Below, piece by piece: positions 7,704-13,861 of a DNA stretch of 13,861 bases. The translations under genes were made by a program, and so were the position numbers. This stretch comes from Stramenopiles sp. TOSAG23-3 (Eukaryota; Sar): positions 1-13,861 of the forward strand of contig LT642604.1 in the NCBI GenBank assembly GCA_900128585.1, read 5' to 3'. Below the pieces are notes generated by a model. The model searched no databases. It worked only from the letters and a program-made list of their open reading frames with translations, and was not told where the DNA came from. Position 1 is the first letter of the stretch; the number at the start of each line of letters is the position of its first letter.

Positions 7704-8321
7704 GACAACAACAGCAACCAATTTCTTTGTACCGAGGGAGAGTGTCTAACAAAACACAATGTTTATGTCATGCGAATAATTCTTTCATAACATAAACTAC
7801 CCTTCCTTTGGTTTTCATTTAATTATTCCTGATGAGGTATAGAAAGGTACAGTAATTAAAAATCACCACACCACTACTACATGCTTTATTTAATAAACAA
7901 ACAAAAAACAACATCAACATTTTTTTTAATAATAATTTTACTTTTTATAATAAATAAAAAACAACAACATTTTTTTTTCTCTCTACTTCTTCTTCTTTGT
8001 ATTTTTCTTATCTTATATTACACAAATAAACCTTAATTAGCTTATTATTGTTGTTGTGGCTTTCGTCCATCCCTTTCTTCTGACTTCTGATTTATAAAAA
8101 AAAATAATAATTATTAAAAAAAAATTAAATTAAAAAAAAAAGGATCTTCTCTACTATTTATAATATTAATAATAGGGAACCTAATGTATTGAATATTGTA
8201 GTTAAATATAAAATAGAAGTACAGAATAAATAAATAATACATCCAATATTTTATCTATGAAAATATTTTATAAGTACTATTTAAATTTTCCGTTCATTTT
8301 TATTTTTGAATGGTATGTGTA

Positions 8322-8329
8322 TATAAAAG
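8322..8329 (+). promoter_or_regulatory. TATAAAAG element with no gene close downstream
   Basis: TATAAAAG followed by GG matches a metazoan/plant-like TATA box well. The background is so AT-rich that chance occurrence is likely, and the nearest downstream gene starts about 1.26 kb away. It would only matter if an unannotated non-coding transcript begins near 8355. Confidence 0.2.
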
Positions 8330-8743
8330 GGCATCATTTGTTTTCTTTTTTTTACTGCTCTACATAGGTATTTATGTATTGTATATAAATATTAAGTAAT
8401 ATTTGGCTTAACCAATCAAGAGTGGTATTTCTGTTTCCTCTCCCTTCCATTGTATTCGATGTACTAAAATTTCCTGTTGAAAAGTAAATACAAATTTGAA
8501 ATTACCTTCGCTGTGATGGTATTATACAATTGCATTCTATTGTATTCACATATTAATGTCCGTTTAATTTATTTATTTTTTAAAGTATTAATTCGATAGG
8601 GAATAGAGAATACGTTATTTATTTCATAGGGAAATACCAGAATATAAATAAACGAAGTACAACTATAAATAGGGGTATAATTTAATAGAATACAATGTAA
8701 TTTAACTATACAAACTAAGTATAAAAAATAAAAAGAAGAAATG

Positions 8744-8804
8744 AAAAGAGAAAAGAGAAAAGAGAATAGAGAAAAGAGAATAGAGAATAGAGAAAAGAGA
8801 AAAG
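8744..8804 (+). repeat. 7-bp tandem repeat AA(A/T)AGAG, about 8.7 copies
   Basis: Eight full heptamers follow without a break from 8744 to 8799, plus five bases of a ninth. The third base alternates A and T in the order A,A,A,T,A,T,T,A. The plus strand is purine apart from the T substitutions. The unit is not a known telomeric heptamer. Confidence 0.92.
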
Positions 8805-8946
8805 CATGCAAATACAGAGGAATGTAATTACAGGTAGGAAGGAGAAAAAAATAATCAATCATCATCCATCATCATCACACAAAAAATAATAAAAAATAAT
8901 AATAATAATTTTATAGTTGTTTGAAGACTCTCTCTATTATACTATT

Positions 8947-8975
8947 TAATACGACGTATTATACTGTATGCATAC
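8947..8975. repeat. Two adjacent short palindromes
   Basis: TAATACG and CGTATTA (8947-8953 and 8955-8961) flank a single A, and the perfect 10-bp palindrome GTATGCATAC follows at 8966-8975. The nine bases TATTATACT also occur as a direct repeat at 8935-8943 and 8957-8965. In AT-rich DNA this may be chance; no function is claimed. Confidence 0.35.
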
Positions 8976-9265
8976 TTATTATAATAATAAATTTTAATAT
9001 TTAATAATAATAGTAATAGTAATGCTGATGCAAATTAAAATGATGAATGATGTATTTTATACAAAACAAATATAATATTTTAATATTTTTTTGTTTGGCC
9101 AATTATTAGGATGTGATGGTTTGAAAAGGTAATTAGTTATTAAATGGCCAGGTAGATAGATCATTTCAGTTGTATGAACAAGTAGTCAGTTGGGTCGATG
9201 ATTTTAAGAATTAAACAAATTTACATACGTAGAGGTTCTCCTCTTTTTGGTCCTAAAAAAAAAGA

Positions 9266-9273
9266 TATATAAT
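9266..9273 (+). promoter_or_regulatory. Candidate TATA box for the IPT/TIG gene
   Basis: TATATAAT sits at the border where AT-rich spacer changes to balanced sequence, about 320 bp upstream of the ATG at 9590. A start of transcription near 9300 would give a leader of about 290 nt. The position at the composition border is the main support. Confidence 0.35.
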
Positions 9274-9589
9274 ATCCGGTCGTCTTTTGCTGAACCCTGA
9301 ACACAGTTGACTCAAAGCACGGGCGAGAGCAATTACTGTACTTTTGGGGAGCTTAGCGTACGTGTGACTCTAACACGTAAGGGAGGTATTACGTGAGGCT
9401 TTGCCGTTTTCTGAGCCTGTGCCGTTGATACGACTGGGAAACCAAGGAATCGCTGCGGCTACTGCTATTTCACGGGACTTTGGGTCGGAAGCGAACGAGG
9501 GCCGGCAGAAAAAACTTGTTTTTCAGTAGGGGGAAAAAGTAACCTTTGCGTAAAAGGCTTGGTTCGTCGTGGAAATAGTTTTTGGCAGC

Positions 9590-12500
9590 ATGGAGAAACG
9601 ATCGACAGTTTGCTCCGTGAGGTTGCGGTTGCCGGTTGCATGCATGCTCTCCGTGCTCACTTGTCTTTTTGCTTTGCTAGCGAGCGCGGACGTTCAAACT
9701 GCGCTGAACTTTGCAACCCAGCAGTTAGACTACATAGCCAACTCAAACGCAGCGCCGCCGGCGTCGAAGAAAGACGTGTCCGCGCTTACTTGGTCGGTTC
9801 AACCCTCCTCCACGGCGAAAATCACAGAGGCTGGGAGATGGCAGGATGTCGCAGATACAAGTATCATTTTTTCTCTTCAAAGAGCTGCAATCGTCGTCGT
9901 CGATTACGATTTGGTTGCGAAAGCGACAAAACTGTATCACCCTGGGGGGGATTTTGTTAATAGTAGAACGCAGCAGTTGTCCAGCAATGGGGATTTTCTT
10001 GCTACCCGTTTGGCAGTGGATGGGATGCCGTTTAGACAGTCAGGCTCCCACGTTAGTCCCGTCTCCAGTTTAGAGAGTAGCTCCCGGCAATTGTCTGGCA
10101 CGGTAGTAGTACAACTACCCAAAGGCAACCATTCCGTCAAATTGCAGTGGAAAAAGTGGGGGCACGTGGTTCACTCGTGGTCAAGCTCCCCGGGAAACCC
10201 CGGGCACGATGGCATGTCCAACTACAGGTCGATCACAGTGACTTCCCGTCATAAGTATTTATGGTACGCTCAACCCCTAACCACTGGGCGGATCATGGGG
10301 AGCCAAAAGGGTTGGCACGATGTTAAGGACATGACCGTTTCTTTTTCCACGCCCCGAAAGTGGACCCTGCGCTTTATTTACCACATTCAAGTCTCGCCTC
10401 AGTCGGCCCCAAACGCGAACGTGCACGCCCAGCCAGATTTTTTGTCCATGCGACTTGTCCTGGACGGTGTGGCGTACCGTGAAACTAGTGCACTGACGAC
10501 CTCTTTTTCTCGGACGTACAGTACGTCCAGCATGACGGGGGAGATAACGCTAGAAGTTCCACCGGGTACGCACAAAGTAGTGCTGCAGTGGAGAAAATGG
10601 GGGACTTCAGTTCCGGTGTGGTGGAGTCACCCGCATTTTCTAGATGGCTTCGTGTCTGGTCGGAGTCTCATTGTCATGGGGGAACACCACCCCGTAGCCT
10701 ACGCCCAGCCAATGCCCGATGCCGCGCTTGCGTCCTCGAAAAACATGACGTCGAATGGATGGAGAGATGTACATAGCACAAAAATCAGTTTTACGATGCC
10801 GACTCCTGGCAAAGTCACCTTCTCATACATAGTAAGCATAGCAAATTGGGGCCGCCCTGACTGGGACGCCTGGACGTGGGCGAAGTGGAGCGCCGTTGGG
10901 CTTCGCCTGGTTGTCGATGGACTGCCATTTTCCGAAAGTGGCACTTACGCAGACCCTAGCGTTAGAAGCACAGAAGACGTAGAGGGTGACTTGACGATTG
11001 ACCTTCCAGCAGGTCCTCATATGGCGCAACTCCAGTGGCATGCGTACGGCTCTTCGGTCAAGGAGTGGCGGTCGTTGCAGCAAATACTGGATGGGTACGC
11101 TGGCAGCCGCCAGCTGCTGGCTGTCGTGCACTCGAAAAACTATGCCCCACAGCTGACAACCCCACAGGTAAAAAGTGTGGAAGAGGATGGCCTGGTTGGT
11201 ATTGGGATCGACGTAACAGACTTAGATTTTACTAAAACGCCTGATGCAGAAGTGTCGGTAACACTTCAAACAAAGAATGGGACAATTAGTTTGAGCGAGG
11301 ATAGTAAACTTAGTTTCGCCGTCGGGAACGGCAAAAACGACAAGTACGTGCGGTTTTCGGGCGATTTGGAGTCTGTGAACTCAGCGCTGAAAAATATTTC
11401 GTACCAGGCACACCATGATTTTCATGGGATGGACAACCTGACGGTTACAGTGGATGACCAAGGAAACACAGGCGGGAGTGGGTACGGGGCTGTAGACGTC
11501 CGCACTGTCCAGCTCAACGTAGAATCAGCTAACGACCAGCCAACATTTTCAGTACCAGCGCCGCAAATGATCAACGAAGACACTGCTCTCATTATTAATG
11601 GGGTCGGGGTGTACGATGTTGATGTGCGCTTAGGTTTGCCTGGGGCAGCTTTTCAGATGACCATAAGCGTTGTCAGTGGACGGCTTTCATTGTCTAACCT
11701 AGGAAATGGCCTTCGCTTTATCGCTGGGGACGGGGAAGAGGACACGTCGATGACATTTACAGGGAGTCTTTCGTCTATAAATAGCGCACTGAAACAACTC
11801 ACGTACATTGGCGATTTTGATTCAAATTCCGAACAAGCTTTTGAAGCTCTCACGTTGCATATTAGCGATTTAGGGTTAGATGGGACCGCTGCGGGCACTG
11901 CACTCAACGACACGGTGGTTATCCCAATCCGCGTGAACCCGGTAAATGATGCACCCCAAATTGTGTACCCACAGTCTCAAACGGTATCGTTAAAGGGGTA
12001 CAAAGTAGCAGATGTTGACTTGGGTTCCGGTGATTTGATGAGAGTCAACATTTCTGTGTTAAGCACGGCCGGTTATATTAGCATCAACCCGGCAGCTTCC
12101 GGTATAAGTTTTTTAGGTTCGTCTACCGGTGTGTATGAGCGGACCGTGCAGTTTGAGGCGGCAATTTCGAATATTAACGTCGCGCTCAGCTCTTTAGAAT
12201 ACACCAGGTATCCTGCGTTTGATGGCGGTGATACTCTTGTTTTTTCGTTTGGGGATAGCAACCAGCATATTTTTGATACAACTATGGTGGAATTGTCTCT
12301 GAACAACAATGTAAATAAGGGGGGGGCACAGCCATCCATTTCATCCATATTGCCCCGCCGCGGCCCTGTCGACGGCGGGACTATCATACACGCGAGGGGG
12401 GAAAATTTTGGTGGGCATGGAGACTTGTTTTGTCAATTTGGTTCGCACAACGAAGTTCCTGCTCTTATCCTATCAAGTACGAGTTTAGAATGCGCAACGC

Positions 12501-13861
12501 CCCCGTCAAGTGGGGGAAGTTCGTTGCTGCGCGTCACAAATAAGCTTGACATTTCCACAAACGCTCTCGAGTTTCTTTTTGACGAGAGGTTTTATCTCAA
12601 TGACTTAAGCCCACGTCGGGGGACCGTTCTTGGAGGGACGGAAATCTCAATTATAGGCAAAAAATTTCCAGACTCTAACGGAGCAACGTGCAAGTTTGGG
12701 CTTGCCTCGCCTGTGCTTGCATTGTGGGTGAGTCCGACGGAAATCAAATGCATATCTCCCGCTCAGACATTGCCCGGTCGAACAAGCATTCAATTGAGTT
12801 CAAATGGCATAGACTATTCGCCTCAAACGCTCTCTTTTATATATGATAAAGAAATGGAATTGATTGGGCTGTCACCAACCCGTGGCCCCTCTATAGGTGG
12901 GACACTGGTTGTTCTCTCAGGGCTAAACTTTAGGTTAGACCCTAATTTGAAGTGTCGCTTCGGAATTGAAGATGTCATGGCAACCTTCATAAATAGTACA
13001 ACTATACATTGCATTGCCCCGCCTGCAGTAGAAAAGCGTAGTATTGTGCACATTACATTGACTCAAAATGCTGTTGACTATACCCATTCGAGTCTTCAGT
13101 TCCAATACGAAGATGCGCCGCAAGTAGTTAGAATAAGCCCAAGCGGTGGGTACATTGCAGGAGGAACAAATGTTGAATTGGAAGTAAAAAATCTTCCTCG
13201 CAGTGGTAGAATCTCTTGTAAGTTTGGAGACATGGCTGGCGTGCCTGCAGATTATGTCGCGCGCCATATAGTAAAATGTGTCTCCCCGGGCGTTTTCGAA
13301 AGTCAATTTGTAGCTGTTGAAGTATCATCAAATGATCAAGATTATACCTCGGATATGGTTCAGTTCCATTACCAAAACCCAGCTAGTGTGCTGGCACTCT
13401 CTCCAAATTCTGGCCCTTCTACAGGATATACACTTGTAGACGTGTATGGAACCAATTTTGTAGACTCAAGTTCTTTGTTTTGTGCATTTGGTCAAGCAGT
13501 TCCGACGTTGTGGCAAAGAAAAGGATATCGCCCTGAGACACAATGCACATACATAACAATAAGCCCAGACACTCACAAAACTTGTGACGATGATCGTATT
13601 TCAAACATTTCCTTTACATGCTTTGTTCGGGCGTACTGGGTAGCTTCGCACCATATCCAATGCGTTTCACCACCTTTCCGGCCAGGCAAAGTGTCTATTG
13701 AAATTACGAACAATGACTTAGACTTCACAGCTTCTATTGTCCAATTTGTATTCAATGATGCAGTGACTGTGAATTTGATACGCCCAACGTTTGGGCCTGT
13801 CGGTACCTCAACCGCGGTTACCGTACAAGGGACTGGGTTTGTGTTTTCACGGAGTCTTTAC
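9590..13861 (+). CDS. Giant secreted/surface IPT/TIG-repeat protein, 3' end missing
   Basis: One frame stays open for 1424 codons to the window edge, so the protein is longer. The first ATG follows an in-frame TAA at 9551-9553. Residues 1-33 are a classic signal peptide: basic start, then a hydrophobic core (about 14-31), probable cleavage ASA|DV at 33/34. Residues about 66-518 are three tandem Trp-rich repeats of about 148 residues, each with W(Q/H/R)DV, RL(A/V)(V/L)DG (140, 288, 439) and LQW (185, 332, 481). I do not recognise this module. Residues about 520-905 look like three cadherin-like or large-adhesin beta repeats, with NDQP and NDAP junctions. From about 914 come five IPT/TIG domains, their CxFG cysteines at 948, 1034, 1122, 1210 and 1298, and a sixth is cut by the edge. 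TIG domains bind protein partners or pack as Ig-like rods. Extracellular adhesion, wall or recognition is the likely role; fibrocystin/PKHD1-like and plexin-like proteins share the TIG arrays, but no further domain is visible. Confidence is high for the frame and TIG domains, lower for function. Confidence 0.93.
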   Translation, partial: MEKRSTVCSVRLRLPVACMLSVLTCLFALLASADVQTALNFATQQLDYIANSNAAPPASKKDVSALTWSVQPSSTAKITEAGRWQDVADTSIIFSLQRAAIVVVDYDLVAKATKLYHPGGDFVNSRTQQLSSNGDFLATRLAVDGMPFRQSGSHVSPVSSLESSSRQLSGTVVVQLPKGNHSVKLQWKKWGHVVHSWSSSPGNPGHDGMSNYRSITVTSRHKYLWYAQPLTTGRIMGSQKGWHDVKDMTVSFSTPRKWTLRFIYHIQVSPQSAPNANVHAQPDFLSMRLVLDGVAYRETSALTTSFSRTYSTSSMTGEITLEVPPGTHKVVLQWRKWGTSVPVWWSHPHFLDGFVSGRSLIVMGEHHPVAYAQPMPDAALASSKNMTSNGWRDVHSTKISFTMPTPGKVTFSYIVSIANWGRPDWDAWTWAKWSAVGLRLVVDGLPFSESGTYADPSVRSTEDVEGDLTIDLPAGPHMAQLQWHAYGSSVKEWRSLQQILDGYAGSRQLLAVVHSKNYAPQLTTPQVKSVEEDGLVGIGIDVTDLDFTKTPDAEVSVTLQTKNGTISLSEDSKLSFAVGNGKNDKYVRFSGDLESVNSALKNISYQAHHDFHGMDNLTVTVDDQGNTGGSGYGAVDVRTVQLNVESANDQPTFSVPAPQMINEDTALIINGVGVYDVDVRLGLPGAAFQMTISVVSGRLSLSNLGNGLRFIAGDGEEDTSMTFTGSLSSINSALKQLTYIGDFDSNSEQAFEALTLHISDLGLDGTAAGTALNDTVVIPIRVNPVNDAPQIVYPQSQTVSLKGYKVADVDLGSGDLMRVNISVLSTAGYISINPAASGISFLGSSTGVYERTVQFEAAISNINVALSSLEYTRYPAFDGGDTLVFSFGDSNQHIFDTTMVELSLNNNVNKGGAQPSISSILPRRGPVDGGTIIHARGENFGGHGDLFCQFGSHNEVPALILSSTSLECATPPSSGGSSLLRVTNKLDISTNALEFLFDERFYLNDLSPRRGTVLGGTEISIIGKKFPDSNGATCKFGLASPVLALWVSPTEIKCISPAQTLPGRTSIQLSSNGIDYSPQTLSFIYDKEMELIGLSPTRGPSIGGTLVVLSGLNFRLDPNLKCRFGIEDVMATFINSTTIHCIAPPAVEKRSIVHITLTQNAVDYTHSSLQFQYEDAPQVVRISPSGGYIAGGTNVELEVKNLPRSGRISCKFGDMAGVPADYVARHIVKCVSPGVFESQFVAVEVSSNDQDYTSDMVQFHYQNPASVLALSPNSGPSTGYTLVDVYGTNFVDSSSLFCAFGQAVPTLWQRKGYRPETQCTYITISPDTHKTCDDDRISNISFTCFVRAYWVASHHIQCVSPPFRPGKVSIEITNNDLDFTASIVQFVFNDAVTVNLIRPTFGPVGTSTAVTVQGTGFVFSRSLY

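Larger units (their letters stand above)
7704..9589. other. Long AT-rich divergent spacer, no gene seen
   Basis: About 1.9 kb lie between the TRAPPC6 and IPT/TIG-protein starts. From about 7850 to 9250 the sequence is extremely AT-rich (for example 8 G or C in the 60 bases 8881-8940 by hand count), with A and T homopolymers, AAT/ATT repeats (about 8099-8140, 8880-8910, 8980-9022) and the heptamer repeat at 8744-8804. Composition becomes balanced from about 9275, which fits a 5' untranslated region for the next gene. A minus-strand frame at 8569-8865 encodes only Phe/Leu/Ser runs created by the heptamer repeat. I looked for tRNA-like cloverleaf arms and found none, and I recognise no snRNA or rRNA. 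Confidence 0.6.

Noticed and set aside
7704-7721. Longer TRAPPC6 starting at TTG 7721
   Set aside because: The upstream codon is TTG, not ATG; TTG is rarely used for initiation in nuclear genes and the six extra residues are not conserved.
8569-8865. Minus-strand frame of 98 codons resembling a hydrophobic membrane protein
   Set aside because: The FSLFS-like runs are the heptamer repeat read in the opposite direction; the rest is AT-rich spacer without conservation.
7704-9589. tRNA, rRNA, transposon ends or CRISPR-like array in the long spacer
   Set aside because: No cloverleaf arms, no terminal inverted repeats with a transposase, and no spaced repeats; only simple repeats and AT-rich sequence.
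9559-9960. Plus-strand frame of 133 codons over the start of the giant gene
   Set aside because: It begins at a TTG rather than an ATG, shows no domain, and the overlapping frame from 9590 has a signal peptide, repeats and 1424 open codons.

Overview
The window is nuclear DNA of a eukaryote, most likely a free-living unicellular protist. All five genes have eukaryotic relatives: a four-repeat-type voltage-gated cation channel, the NatB catalytic subunit, a class I histone deacetylase, a TRAPP vesicle-tethering subunit and a very large secreted IPT/TIG-repeat protein. All five are read as single uninterrupted frames with no visible introns. Coding DNA is of balanced to GC-rich composition and is separated by very AT-rich spacers full of simple repeats. 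A compact algal or stramenopile-like genome fits this and fits the mix of genes, but the lineage is a guess and nothing here proves it.

Layout. 1-3729 (+): 3' part of an ion channel gene carrying repeats II, III and IV plus a C-terminal EF-hand-like region and an IQ motif; repeat I would lie upstream of the window. 3861-4394 (-): NAA20, convergent with the channel, with only 131 bp between the stop codons. 4395-5379: AT-rich divergent spacer with a 106-nt uninterrupted purine run and several microsatellites. 5380-6930 (+): class I histone deacetylase with all catalytic residues and a disordered tail. 6931-7148: convergent spacer with an imperfect inverted repeat. 7149-7703 (-): TRAPPC6/Trs33. 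7704-9589: 1.9 kb of AT-rich spacer with a 7-bp tandem repeat and a TATA-type element close to the next gene. 9590-13861 (+): an open frame of 1424 codons running off the right edge. It encodes a secreted protein with a signal peptide, three Trp-rich repeats of about 148 residues that I do not recognise, about three cadherin-like or large-adhesin-like repeats, and five complete IPT/TIG domains plus the start of a sixth.

The genes do not form a pathway. NAA20, HDAC and TRAPPC6 are housekeeping functions (protein N-terminal acetylation, chromatin, ER-Golgi traffic). The channel and the giant IPT/TIG protein are membrane or surface functions. The arrangement is two tightly packed convergent pairs separated by long, low-complexity divergent spacers, so promoter regions appear to carry most of the repetitive DNA. 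The most novel item is the N-terminal triplicated module of the giant secreted protein.
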